A stretch of DNA of 56,232 nucleotides from Aquirhabdus sp. GTDB taxonomy: Bacteria; Pseudomonadota; Gammaproteobacteria; Pseudomonadales; Moraxellaceae. Positions within the stretch are counted from its first letter, which is position 1, and each line of letters starts with the position of its first letter. Positions 43,905 through 52,684 of this stretch are shown one piece after another. Both the position numbers and the translations under genes were made by a program. The notes under the pieces were generated by a model. That model saw only the letters and a list, made by a program, of their open reading frames with translations. It did no database searches and was not told the DNA's origin. The stretch covers positions 1 to 56,232 of the forward strand of contig JASLGO010000018.1 in the NCBI GenBank assembly GCA_030150135.1, written 5' to 3'.

Positions 43905-44559
43905 GCTGCTATATGGGATTTATGGTGCGAGTGGGTTTGGTCGAGAAGTCATGCCTTTGGCTCGCGAATGGATACTGCAGCGAGGCTTGTCATTAGATTG
44001 CTTGGTCTTTATCGATGATGGAGTTGATGCTCCGATGTCAGTAAATGGACATCAAGTTTTAAGTTATGCTGATTTCCTTGAAAAAAAAGCTTCAGAACGG
44101 ATGGTGAGTATTGCTATTGCGAATAGTGGCGTTCGTGAAAAGATCGCCGCTCAATTGCAGAAAGATCATGTGTCGGCTTGGTCAATTCAGGCAACTAACT
44201 GTGTTGTCATGGATGATGTTCAGTTCGCTGATGGTGTAATACTTAGCCCGTTTGTTACCTTGACTTCTAATATTCGTATTGGAAAGTATTTTCATGCCAA
44301 TATTTATAGCTATGTTGCGCATGACTGCATCATCGGTGATTTTGTGACTTTTGCGCCGAGTGTCCGTTGCAATGGCAATATTATTATTGAAGACCATGCC
44401 TACATCGGCACTGGTGCTGTTATTAAGCAAGGTACACCACAGAAACCATTGGTTATTGGTCGAGGTGCAGTGGTGGGTATGGGAGCCGTCGTGACAAAAA
44501 GTGTACCTGCTGGAGCGACAGTTGTTGGAAATCCTGCTCGTCCACTGATGAAGTCTTAA
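43897..44559 (+). CDS. UDP-4-amino-sugar N-acetyltransferase (PglD/QhbB type)
   Basis: Acetyl-CoA-dependent acetyltransferase of the NeuD/PglD family. It would acetylate the 4-amino group of UDP-2-acetamido-4-amino-2,4,6-trideoxy-hexose. The N-terminal Rossmann part opens YGIYGASGFGREVMPLAREW, and the C-terminal left-handed beta helix (about residues 95-215) has IRIGKYFHANIYSYVAHDCIIGDF with the catalytic His, then GTGAVIKQGTPQKPLVIGRGAVVGMGAVV. 220 residues, as in PglD. It overlaps the initiating-transferase gene by 8 nt. The 4,6-dehydratase and aminotransferase for the same pathway lie downstream. Confidence 0.87.
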   Translation: MTELLYGIYGASGFGREVMPLAREWILQRGLSLDCLVFIDDGVDAPMSVNGHQVLSYADFLEKKASERMVSIAIANSGVREKIAAQLQKDHVSAWSIQATNCVVMDDVQFADGVILSPFVTLTSNIRIGKYFHANIYSYVAHDCIIGDFVTFAPSVRCNGNIIIEDHAYIGTGAVIKQGTPQKPLVIGRGAVVGMGAVVTKSVPAGATVVGNPARPLMKS

Positions 44560-44695
44560 TAAAATTTAATTTTATGTATATAGTGTGTAGAGTATATGCT
44601 CATAGCATTAAGATTTGTTGTCATTCGTTTCACCCTCTTAATCATCATCAACAATTCGATCCTCAGAATAAAGCTGTAGAATCAGAGATCTTAGA

Positions 44696-44723
44696 TTGTG
44701 TGTGTGAGAGTTATTAATATACT
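44696..44723 (+). promoter_or_regulatory. Candidate internal promoter with overlapping operator
   Basis: TTGTGT (44696-44701), 16-bp spacer, TATACT (44718-44723). The -10 box is embedded in a perfect inverted repeat: TTATTAAT (44711-44718), ATACTG, ATTAATAA (44725-44732). It lies about 65 bp upstream of the aminotransferase gene. Confidence 0.5.
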
Positions 44724-44787
44724 GATTAATAATGATTGTCTTGGGTTTTGTGAGATGATTTTTATTGAAAAATAGTGGATTTTAGTT

Positions 44788-45963
44788 ATGTTAAACACGC
44801 CTTTTTCGCCTTGGCCAAGTTTTAGTCAACAAGAAGCGAATGCTGTGTCACAGGTCTTATTGTCTAATAAAGTGAATTACTGGACAGGTTTAGAATGTCG
44901 AGAGTTCGAAAAAGAGTTTGCTACATGGTGTCATGTTTCGTATGCAGTCGCCTTGGCTAATGGAACTGTGGCTTTAGATCTTGCTTTGAAAACGTTGGGT
45001 GTAGGTGCGGGTGATGAGGTGATTGTGACGCCTCGCACGTTTCTTGCTTCTGTAAGTTCGATCGTGACTGCGGGTGCGACTCCTGTTTTTGCTGATGTAG
45101 ACCGAGACTCACAGAATATTACGCCTGAAACTGTAGCCAAAGTAATTACATCTCGTACAAAAGCGATTATTGCGGTACATCTTGCTGGTTGGCCGTGTGA
45201 TATGAATGGCCTGATGTCGCTGGCTGAGCAACATAATCTAGTGGTGATTGAGGATTGTGCGCAGGCACATGGTGCGTTATGGCATGGTCAACCAGTTGGT
45301 AGTCTGGGGCATGTCGCAGCATGGTCGTTTTGTCAAGATAAAATCATGACAACAGGTGGAGAGGGCGGGATGTTGACCACTAACGATCGAACGTTATGGT
45401 CAAGTGCATGGTCGTATAAGGATCATGGGAAGAGTTTTGATGCCGTTTACAATCGGCAGCATGCTCCTGGTTTTCGCTGGTTGCATGAGTCTTTTGGAAC
45501 CAACTGGCGTATGTTGGAAATGCAGGGTGTGATTGGTCGTATTCAGTTGCAACGGATGCCTGAATGGCATAACGCCCGTAAAGCGAATGCCTTATCTATT
45601 CTTGCTGCTTGTGCCGAATCACCTGCTCTTCGTATTCCAGCAGTTCCTAGTCATATTGAACATGCTTGGTATCGTGCGTATGCTTTTGTAATACCTGAAA
45701 AGTTAGCTTCGGGCTGGAGTCGTGATCGGATTATGAGCGAAATCGTTGCTCGCGGTGTGCCATGTTATTCAGGTTCATGCTCTGAAGTTTATTTAGAAAA
45801 AGCTTTTGATGAGACGAATTGGCGTCCATCTGAGCCACTGCCTGTTGCACGTGAACTAGGCGAGACGAGTTTGATGTTCTTAACGCATCCAACGCTAACA
45901 GCCGCAGAGATTGAGAAAACTTGTCAGGTTGTACGTGAAGTAATGGCTGCAGCACAAATTTAA
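44788..45963 (+). CDS. DegT/DnrJ-family sugar aminotransferase (PglE/QhbA type)
   Basis: PLP-dependent 4-aminotransferase acting on a UDP-2-acetamido-4-keto-2,6-dideoxy-hexose. The internal aldimine lysine is in AAWSFCQDKIMTTGGEGG (near residue 190), and the cofactor stretch VIEDCAQAHGA precedes it. Its 391 residues match the PglE/ArnB family. It carries its own upstream promoter candidate with an inverted repeat, and a 228-bp gap separates it from the acetyltransferase. With the 4,6-dehydratase at 49069 and the acetyltransferase it would make UDP-QuiNAc4NAc (diNAcBac). Confidence 0.87.
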   Translation: MLNTPFSPWPSFSQQEANAVSQVLLSNKVNYWTGLECREFEKEFATWCHVSYAVALANGTVALDLALKTLGVGAGDEVIVTPRTFLASVSSIVTAGATPVFADVDRDSQNITPETVAKVITSRTKAIIAVHLAGWPCDMNGLMSLAEQHNLVVIEDCAQAHGALWHGQPVGSLGHVAAWSFCQDKIMTTGGEGGMLTTNDRTLWSSAWSYKDHGKSFDAVYNRQHAPGFRWLHESFGTNWRMLEMQGVIGRIQLQRMPEWHNARKANALSILAACAESPALRIPAVPSHIEHAWYRAYAFVIPEKLASGWSRDRIMSEIVARGVPCYSGSCSEVYLEKAFDETNWRPSEPLPVARELGETSLMFLTHPTLTAAEIEKTCQVVREVMAAAQI

Positions 45964-46222
45964 AGCTGGAAACATTATAAAGATTTAATGTGATGTTTAT
46001 TGTTTTTTTGGGAGGTACTTTATAATATGAATTTTAAGGTAATAATCTTTTTTTAAGATATTTAGCTTTTTTAGGTTTGTAAAAAACGTTTGCGTTTGGT
46101 AGGTTTTATCTATTTAATTGGGTTCGTGTGATTTATTGTGTATTTAATATTAAATTGATATGTGGTTTTATCATTCAATATTTATAATCAATAAATCTAT
46201 TTGAATTTTTTAGGAGAAAATA

Positions 46223-47635
46223 ATGGAAGCAAATCACAAAATGTCATTTCGAGTAAAGTTTTTGGGTCTCTCTGTTGCAACAGTCTTGTTGGCAGCATGT
46301 GGTGGTGGTGGTGGTAGCGGCACTTCTAATGTGACTTCTACATCTATTTCAGGTATCGCAGTTGACGGTCCTATTGCTGGTGCAACAGTGACATTTACTG
46401 ATTGTGGTAATGTGAAAGTAATTACAAAGGCAGATGGTACATTTACAACCCCTAACGGTTGTACAGGTAGTGCTTATACTGTAACTGGCGGTACTGACAC
46501 TGGAACCAATACAGCCTTTACGGGTCAGTTAAGTTCAAAATTTGATTCTTCATCTACAGTAACCGTTGCATCACCATTGACAACATTGCTTGTTTCAAAT
46601 CCACAATTGGTGGGACTATTTAATTCATTGTTGGGTGTGAACAGTAATCCGTTTGCAACTAACCCATTGACGGATACGGCTTCGCTGAAAGCTGATTTGG
46701 TTGTTGCGGCTTTGCTCGGTCAAGTCACCACCGCTTTAACGAATGCGGGTGCTAACCCTGTGGCGGCAGCTACTGCGGCAGCCAATGCGTTAGCACAGGT
46801 CTTAGCGAGTGGAAGCGGTACAGGTTCAACGGCTGTATTGGTAGATCCGACTAACATTGCTAGCGTGATTGCAAAAGCGGCTACTGCAGCTAGTGTGACT
46901 TTGCCATCGGGTACTGCTTCAACAATCACTTCTCAGGTTGCTGCTGTCAATGCAGCGGTTGCAAATGTTCAAGCGTCATCTAATCCTGCTGTAACACTTT
47001 CTGCGTTACAGACTACTGTACTCCCAGCAATCACTAGTGCGATTTCTAACCCTACATTGATCAATTATATCCAACTGGGTAATGTAGCACTGAACGGTAC
47101 GTCAAAAACACTCGCACAGGTTCAAGCTTCTACTTCAGCAGCGCCGATTGCCGTTTCTGGTGGGTTGAATGATCTTCAAATCAGCATGAAAGGTTTGGGT
47201 AATTACGTCAACACAACGCAAACTGTGAGTGCTAACCTCAAATATACCATCGGTTCAAATACAGTAAATCTTACTATCAATGGTATTAAATTGGCTTTTG
47301 ATGGTACTGGTGCACTGTCTAGTGCGACTGTTCCTGCGGGCTCAGCGTATACATTTAGCTTGAGTGGCGCAAGCACTGCATCAGGAGCCTTTACAAATAA
47401 TGTTCAAGATACATTGTTTGCGAGTGGTGCTGTTGATCTCTCGATCTCTACATTCTTGAGCAAATTGTCTGGTGCAGCGAAATTGAGCACAACACAATTG
47501 GCAGCTTATACGCCAGCATCAGGTGTATCAACTACCGCGACTTTCATGATGTCTAGCGGTACTGTAAATACCCCTCTGTTAGTGGGTGATGGTGCTGGAT
47601 TAGCAGTATCTTCGGTGACTGCAACAGTTAACTAA
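46223..47635 (+). CDS. Outer-membrane lipoprotein with poly-Gly start, unknown function
   Basis: A 470-residue predicted lipoprotein; no named family is recognised. The signal ends in the lipobox VLLAAC with Cys26, followed directly by GGGGGSG, a flexible linker common on surface or outer-membrane lipoproteins. There is no Asp at +2. The stretch ISGIAVDGPIAGATVTFTDCG resembles carboxypeptidase-regulatory-like beta repeats. The rest is Ala/Thr/Ser/Asn-rich and helix/beta mixed. RBS AGGAG precedes the ATG. It stands between the aminotransferase and a beta-barrel protein, and has its own terminator after it, so it is probably a separate transcript. Confidence 0.65.
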   Translation: MEANHKMSFRVKFLGLSVATVLLAACGGGGGSGTSNVTSTSISGIAVDGPIAGATVTFTDCGNVKVITKADGTFTTPNGCTGSAYTVTGGTDTGTNTAFTGQLSSKFDSSSTVTVASPLTTLLVSNPQLVGLFNSLLGVNSNPFATNPLTDTASLKADLVVAALLGQVTTALTNAGANPVAAATAAANALAQVLASGSGTGSTAVLVDPTNIASVIAKAATAASVTLPSGTASTITSQVAAVNAAVANVQASSNPAVTLSALQTTVLPAITSAISNPTLINYIQLGNVALNGTSKTLAQVQASTSAAPIAVSGGLNDLQISMKGLGNYVNTTQTVSANLKYTIGSNTVNLTINGIKLAFDGTGALSSATVPAGSAYTFSLSGASTASGAFTNNVQDTLFASGAVDLSISTFLSKLSGAAKLSTTQLAAYTPASGVSTTATFMMSSGTVNTPLLVGDGAGLAVSSVTATVN

Positions 47636-47660
47636 TCATTTAAGTTAATCTGTGATCTGT

Positions 47661-47702
47661 CCTGATTACCTTTATGTATTATGAAGGTAATCGGGATTTT
47701 TA
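47661..47702 (+). terminator. Terminator of the lipoprotein gene
   Basis: A 12-bp stem CCTGATTACCTT / AAGGTAATCGGG (47661-47672 / 47684-47695, one T-G pair) then ATTTTTATT, 25 bp beyond the stop. Confidence 0.8.
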
Positions 47703-47803
47703 TTATGAAATTTATTTTTTATTATTTTTAGTCGTTACGTTTTATTCATATAAAAATCATATAATCACGTAAATTGTATTCAACACTTTTAGGAAACTCT
47801 GAG

Positions 47804-48922
47804 ATGTTTTTGCCGCACACAAAGAAAATGATCCGATGCGGATTTGCTGCCTTGAGTTTATGTTTGGGGAGTGTGGTATTAGCCGCACCAAACGACGAAT
47901 TCTTGCAAACAGAACCAAATCAAGGCGCATCGAACTTTCGTAGTGAGGTTGGGTATGATTTGATGAATGATACTGTTGATATTTTCAATTTGCGTAAACG
48001 TCAGGGAACAGTTCCAGAGAATGCTGGCGACTATCACGGCGGACATATTATGCTTGGCTATAATATCTCACCTAATTGGGCGGCGGAAACGACTTATTGG
48101 CATAGAAATATAGCTTATGGTTCAGATACAAATTCCATAGATAGTTGGCTGGTATCGCTTTATTATGACCCGTTTGCACTTCCGTTAGCTCAAGACCGCG
48201 CGGTTCTTCGTTTTTCGGTATGGGGTGATCATGCTGGTCAGGTGGATAAATCGACACCAACAACGGTTAAAGGCACGACGTTCAATCAGCTTTCGGTCAA
48301 TAATGCGAATGATATGCAGGCGCAGATCGATGCAATTTTTTCAAGTATTTTGAATGAGCGTAATTTGTTGACTTGGTTTTTGAGTGCTGGGGTGAGTAAT
48401 GTTGATGTTGGTGATATTAATGCAAGCCTAAAGCGTGGTAATTGTAACTTTAATGTTGATATCAGCACAGACAATATTGCCAATGGCTCATTAGTCGCTC
48501 CTTGTACAACTAGTTCGGGGCAATTGTTGAGTGCGTCTTTTACAACAAATGCAGATCAGTATGGGATTGATGTAAAAAAAGATTTGAATTACACCGCTAC
48601 TTTTTTTGGAGTAGGTGGATCTTGGCGCTGGAAATATAATCGATTCACAACAAATCTAGGGTATCAGTATCAATATATCCGTCGTAATGGAGTTGATAAG
48701 CAAGTTTCAAGCTTTGGGGCTTCACCAATTACGTCTAATCAAACACTTGGTCTGGATGTTGCTTATAAACTGAATAAGAATCTAGATATTTTTTTGCAAG
48801 GACAAGCATTTAAATCAAATTTTGTGGGTACAATTCCGTTTCTTTATAATACGATGACTGCAAGTCGGCTGGATCGTTATTATGGGATCACTAGTCTTGG
48901 TCTTCGTTTTACAGATTTCTAG
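47804..48922 (+). CDS. Outer-membrane beta-barrel protein, unknown function
   Basis: A 372-residue exported protein; no named family is recognised. ATG 47804 has AGGAAAC upstream; the earlier TTG (47774) is not convincing. The signal peptide runs CGFAALSLCLGSVVLAA with cleavage near AA/PNDEF. The mature part has amphipathic beta strands (GGHIMLGYNISPNWAAETTYW, WLVSLYYDPFALPL, NRFTTNLGYQYQYIR, LDIFLQGQAFKS) and ends in RFTDF, a C-terminal Phe beta-signal recognised by the BAM complex. It is therefore likely an outer-membrane barrel. It follows the lipoprotein; whether the two act together is an inference. Confidence 0.65.
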   Translation: MFLPHTKKMIRCGFAALSLCLGSVVLAAPNDEFLQTEPNQGASNFRSEVGYDLMNDTVDIFNLRKRQGTVPENAGDYHGGHIMLGYNISPNWAAETTYWHRNIAYGSDTNSIDSWLVSLYYDPFALPLAQDRAVLRFSVWGDHAGQVDKSTPTTVKGTTFNQLSVNNANDMQAQIDAIFSSILNERNLLTWFLSAGVSNVDVGDINASLKRGNCNFNVDISTDNIANGSLVAPCTTSSGQLLSASFTTNADQYGIDVKKDLNYTATFFGVGGSWRWKYNRFTTNLGYQYQYIRRNGVDKQVSSFGASPITSNQTLGLDVAYKLNKNLDIFLQGQAFKSNFVGTIPFLYNTMTASRLDRYYGITSLGLRFTDF

Positions 48923-49068
48923 TTTTATCTCAGTGAAGTTAAGAATATCAAAGACTGCTTTGTGCAGGTGAAACCCATAGAGTTTGTAACTTTGAGCGCA
49001 TGCTAATAATCCTAGATTGTTCGGATATATTGTTGATGATCTAAACATATGTTTTGGTACCCTTGGCT

Positions 49069-50937
49069 ATGAAAGAACTGTTGTTAAGATTGTCGATATT
49101 ACCTCGACGGATGAAGCAACTTATATTGTTGGTAGCTGATGCAATCGCAATGCCTTGTCTATTTTGGTTAGTTTTTGCGATTCGCTTAGAAGATTTTTCA
49201 ATAATAAGTTCAACAAAAATAGAGTTATACCCAGCATTAGTTTCGATTCTCTGTATCACTGTATTTATGGGGTGTGGTATTTATCGAGCTGTGGTAAGGG
49301 CTTTTGATGAAAGTTTTCTACATGATGTGATTCTTGCAGTTTTGATCATCGTTTTGATGCTGTTAGCAATATCGATTTCAAAAATTATTTTTATTCCACA
49401 TAGTGTGCCATTCTTTTTTGGCTTTCTTGTTTTTTTATGGGTTTGGTCAACTCGATCTATTATTCGTTGGGTGGTTCGTAGAACTTTTCATATTGAGTCT
49501 GGGCGCCGTCGGGTTGCAATCTATGGAGCGGGTTCTGCAGGTCGCCAATTATTGGCTGCAATACGTGCATCTCACGAGTATCACGCAGTTGTATTTTTTG
49601 ATGATAGTCCAAGTTTAATGTATACAACAGTTCTTGGGCTTAGAGTGTATGCGGGTTGTGATTTTGAATCCGTTTATCGGAAGTTTGATTTAGATGAGGT
49701 GTTGATTGCTTTACCTTCTGCAAGTAAGGCGAGACAACGTGAAATTGTTGAATTACTCGAACCATTCAAGACACCTGTTCGTACATTACCAGGGCTGATG
49801 GATTTGGTTGGGGGACAAGTTTCTATCTCGGATATTCGTGAGATTGATATTGTTGATTTGTTAGGTCGAGATTTGGTGCCACCTATTCGAGAGCTACTGC
49901 TTAAAAATATTCAAGGTAAAACGGTTTTGGTTACAGGTGCTGGTGGATCAATTGGCAGTGAGCTATGTCGTCAAATTGTTAAGCTTCAGCCTAAGTGTTT
50001 AATTCTTCTGGAACAAAGTGAATATGCATTATATGTGATTGAACAAGAACTAAGGGCATCTTCGGATGTGCCGCTTGTTGTAGTCATGGGGAGTGTTTTA
50101 AAAGAGGCTCGGCTCAAAGCGCTGATGCTGCAGTATGATGTCCAGACAGTCTATCATGCGGCAGCTTATAAGCATGTTCCTTTGGTAGAGGTTAATCCAT
50201 TTGAAGGAATAATTAATAATACCGTAGGGACTGCACGGTGTGCGAGAGCTGCACTCGATGCAAAAGTTGAGACTTTTGTTTTAATTTCGACAGATAAAGC
50301 TGTACGACCAACCAATATTATGGGAGCGACTAAACGTCTTGCTGAGTTGGTATGTCAGGCCTTTGCGACGATTCCAGAGAGCCATACTCAGTTTAGTATG
50401 GTGCGTTTTGGTAATGTACTTGGTTCTTCGGGTTCAGTTATTCCATTGTTTAAGAAACAGCTGGCTAAAGGTGGACCATTAACCGTCACTGATCCAGAAA
50501 TGACCCGCTATTTTATGACAATTCCTGAAGCTGCTCAGCTTGTATTGCAGGCTGGCGCAATGGGAACAGGTGGAGATGTATTTTTACTGGATATGGGTGA
50601 ACCCGTCAAAATTGTTGATTTGGCGCGCAAGATGATTCTTTTAAGTGGTCTAAGTATCAGTGATACCCATAATCATGCAGGGGATATCAAGATCCAATTT
50701 ACTGGACTTAGACCTGGTGAGAAACTTTACGAGGAGTTGCTTATTGATGCTGAGATTGTGGAGAAAACAGCACATGCTTTGATTATGCGCTCCAAAGAGA
50801 AATATTTTTCAATGGCTGAGATTGATGAGATGTTGAGAATTATGCTTGAAGCTTCTCGAGATCATGATGTGGATAAAGCAGTCTCTCAAATTGAGAAATT
50901 TGTAGACGGATACAAACGTAGTCAGATTTACTCATAA
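49069..50937 (+). CDS. UDP-HexNAc 4,6-dehydratase, membrane-bound (PglF/WbpM/Gdr type)
   Basis: Makes the 4-keto-6-deoxy intermediate from UDP-GlcNAc for the aminotransferase. It has several N-terminal TM helices (about residues 15-120), a CoA-binding-like Rossmann part (about 135-260), and a C-terminal SDR dehydratase (about 285-585) with GAGGSIGSELCRQI and ISTDKAVRPTNIMGATK, where Met again replaces the classical Tyr as in PglF/FlaA1. Length 622 matches WbpM-like enzymes. It is separated from its pathway partners by the lipoprotein and barrel genes. ATG 49069 is taken over a TTG at 49054. Confidence 0.9.
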   Translation: MKELLLRLSILPRRMKQLILLVADAIAMPCLFWLVFAIRLEDFSIISSTKIELYPALVSILCITVFMGCGIYRAVVRAFDESFLHDVILAVLIIVLMLLAISISKIIFIPHSVPFFFGFLVFLWVWSTRSIIRWVVRRTFHIESGRRRVAIYGAGSAGRQLLAAIRASHEYHAVVFFDDSPSLMYTTVLGLRVYAGCDFESVYRKFDLDEVLIALPSASKARQREIVELLEPFKTPVRTLPGLMDLVGGQVSISDIREIDIVDLLGRDLVPPIRELLLKNIQGKTVLVTGAGGSIGSELCRQIVKLQPKCLILLEQSEYALYVIEQELRASSDVPLVVVMGSVLKEARLKALMLQYDVQTVYHAAAYKHVPLVEVNPFEGIINNTVGTARCARAALDAKVETFVLISTDKAVRPTNIMGATKRLAELVCQAFATIPESHTQFSMVRFGNVLGSSGSVIPLFKKQLAKGGPLTVTDPEMTRYFMTIPEAAQLVLQAGAMGTGGDVFLLDMGEPVKIVDLARKMILLSGLSISDTHNHAGDIKIQFTGLRPGEKLYEELLIDAEIVEKTAHALIMRSKEKYFSMAEIDEMLRIMLEASRDHDVDKAVSQIEKFVDGYKRSQIYS

Positions 50938-50967
50938 GCATCTGAGTGATTCAGTTCGACGATTTAT

Positions 50968-50999
50968 AAAAAGGAGTTTTTTGGAAAACTCCTTTTTTT
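50968..50999 (+). terminator. Terminator closing the polysaccharide locus (bidirectional)
   Basis: A perfect 13-bp stem AAAAAGGAGTTTT / AAAACTCCTTTTT with a TTGG loop. It also serves the small minus-strand gene ending at 51009. Confidence 0.92.
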
Positions 51000-51008
51000 A
51001 TGACGATA

Positions 51009-51260
51009 TTATTTCTTGTTCATGAGATGTTTGTTGTTATGCCGCTTTGTGTGTTGTTTGGTGGTGTGCTTTAGTCGTTGGATAAAAGTATGGTTTGGTC
51101 TTGTGCTTTCTGTTGTTTGTAATTGTGTGTTTGCGGATTTTGTAGCGATGGGTGGTGTGGATTGATCTGCAGAGTAGTTGAGAGCGCTTTGAGAGGCGAC
51201 TGGATCGGCTAAAGCCGCTAGAGATATTGTGAGTAACGAAATAGCGAGCAAAATTTTCAT
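51009..51260 (-). CDS. Small secreted basic protein, unknown function
   Basis: An 83-residue product whose N-terminus is a clear Sec signal peptide (MKILLAISLLTISLAALA, cleavage at ALA/DPVAS). The mature part is Ser/Thr/Gln-rich and then becomes strongly basic with many Lys and His (HTTKQHTKRHNNKHLMNKK pattern). No family is recognised. An upstream in-frame ATG at 51269 gives a three-residue longer product. The gene is convergent with the capsule locus and is bounded by the shared terminator. Confidence 0.55.
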   Translation of the reverse strand: MKILLAISLLTISLAALADPVASQSALNYSADQSTPPIATKSANTQLQTTESTRPNHTFIQRLKHTTKQHTKRHNNKHLMNKK

Positions 51261-51426
51261 GTGCTGCATCCATATCCGCTGAGGTTATTTTGAGATTGCC
51301 GTGATTATGTAAAGAATTCAAGTGCTGGAATAGACAAATCTGAGATAATTATCGTTTTCAGTTGTTCTTGAGGCAAGTAAGCTTGTTTTCTAATTTTTAT
51401 ATATTTGATTGGAAATAATTTTATTT

Positions 51427-51459
51427 CGTGAAGTGACCAAAATATCTAATCACTTCACG
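51427..51459 (-). terminator. Hairpin after yhbY, possible terminator
   Basis: A perfect 10-bp stem CGTGAAGTGA / TCACTTCACG with a 13-nt loop lies just past the yhbY stop (51477). Only a broken AT-rich tract follows on the minus strand. Confidence 0.5.
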
Positions 51460-51476
51460 GTTATGATTATTGAAAA

Positions 51477-51800
51477 TTAATCATCTAAATGTGCGAAGCG
51501 GACGAGATTGGACAGGTGTACATTGCGTTTTTCAGCTTTCTTGTACATGAGAATGATTTTACCAATTTGTTGAACCACTTCAGCTCCACTGACCGCAATT
51601 ACACTTTCAATCAGCGTTTGACGGAGCTCCCTATCTTCGCCAGCAACTTTGACTTTAATCAGTTCATGATCAGCGAGGGCGCGGTGTAGTTCTTCAATCA
51701 CGCCATCAGAGAGTCCTTGATTACCAAGCATCACAATAGGATTGAGTTCGTGTCCAATACGACGTAAGCGTTTGCGTTCTTGGGTTGAGAGTGTGGACAT
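51477..51800 (-). CDS. yhbY: YhbY-family ribosome-assembly RNA-binding protein
   Basis: A 107-residue CRM-domain protein that associates with pre-50S ribosomal particles. The GNQGL loop (GxxG type, in IVMLGNQGLSDGV) and IKVKVAGEDRELRQ are characteristic. The size is normal for YhbY. It is divergent from rlmE, an arrangement kept in E. coli and relatives. No signal peptide or other domain. Confidence 0.93.
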   Translation of the reverse strand: MSTLSTQERKRLRRIGHELNPIVMLGNQGLSDGVIEELHRALADHELIKVKVAGEDRELRQTLIESVIAVSGAEVVQQIGKIILMYKKAEKRNVHLSNLVRFAHLDD

Positions 51801-52045
51801 AGCAAAACCTATAGCGGATGTGGTGAAGAATAAAGCGAAATGATTTTATCAAACGTATCGCGGATTAAACGATGGGTATTGTAGCGTAAAACGCGCATGA
51901 AATATGCTTAAGGTGGATATGAGCAGGCATCAATTGCTCTTTTGGCTTAAAATATGTGTGATCTAAATTTATTAAATATTTTTGTAAACGAAAAGCACGT
52001 TGTTTTTGATGATTGGAAGGCTTCAGTGCATTAATTGGAAAACTT

Positions 52046-52684
52046 ATGGCAACCCGCATTACCAACAATAAACTTTCGACGAGTAGTAAAGCCTGGATGC
52101 GTGAGCATCTCGATGATTTTTATGTGAAGCAAGCACATAAAGATGGATATCGTGCGCGAGCTGCTTATAAATTGTTGGAAATTAATGATAAATATAGAAT
52201 CATTAAGCCTGGAATGACGGTCGTTGATCTGGGGTCTGCTCCGGGTAGTTGGTCGCAAATCGCAGCGAAGCTCACGGGAGATCGTGGCATGGTGCTGGCG
52301 ACAGACATTCTCGAAATGGATAATTTGGCAGGTGTGACGTTTATTCAGGGTGATTTTCGTGAGGATGAAGTTTTTAATAAATTGTTAGAAATGTTAGCTG
52401 GTCGACGAGTAGACATTGTAATTTCGGATATGGCACCCAATACATCAGGTAATAGCGCTGTAGATCAACCTCGGATGATATACCTATGTGAGCTTGCGCT
52501 TGATTTCGCCAATAAAGTACTTGATGAAAAAGGACAGTTTTTGGTGAAAGTTTTTCAAGGTGAAGGTTTTGATGAGTACCGTAAAGCAGTCGTTAAAGAG
52601 TTCACTGTGGTAAAGTCAGTCAAGCCGAAAGCATCGCGCCCACGTTCTCCAGAGATTTACTTGCTGGCGCAGGGGCGTAAGTGA
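52046..52684 (+). CDS. rlmE: 23S rRNA (uridine-2'-O-)-methyltransferase RlmE (FtsJ/RrmJ)
   Basis: Methylates U2552 of 23S rRNA in the large subunit using SAM. The SAM motif VVDLGSAPGSWSQ, the catalytic Asp in DIVISDMAPNTSG, and the Lys in FLVKVFQGEGFDEY are all present, as in the K-D-K-E tetrad of the family. ATG 52046 (MATRITNNKLS) is preferred to the earlier ATG 52013, because homologues start at the former. It is followed by ftsH, 234 bp further on, the usual order. Confidence 0.93.
   Translation: MATRITNNKLSTSSKAWMREHLDDFYVKQAHKDGYRARAAYKLLEINDKYRIIKPGMTVVDLGSAPGSWSQIAAKLTGDRGMVLATDILEMDNLAGVTFIQGDFREDEVFNKLLEMLAGRRVDIVISDMAPNTSGNSAVDQPRMIYLCELALDFANKVLDEKGQFLVKVFQGEGFDEYRKAVVKEFTVVKSVKPKASRPRSPEIYLLAQGRK

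Noticed and set aside
44559..44575. ATAAAAT/ATTTTAT palindrome after the acetyltransferase gene as a terminator
   Set aside because: Only A-T pairs and 7 bp; too weak to stop transcription reliably.
46021..46026. TATAAT as the promoter of the poly-Gly lipoprotein gene
   Set aside because: No well-placed -35 (spacing 15 to TTGTTT) and about 195 bp of leader would follow; possible but not supported enough to list.
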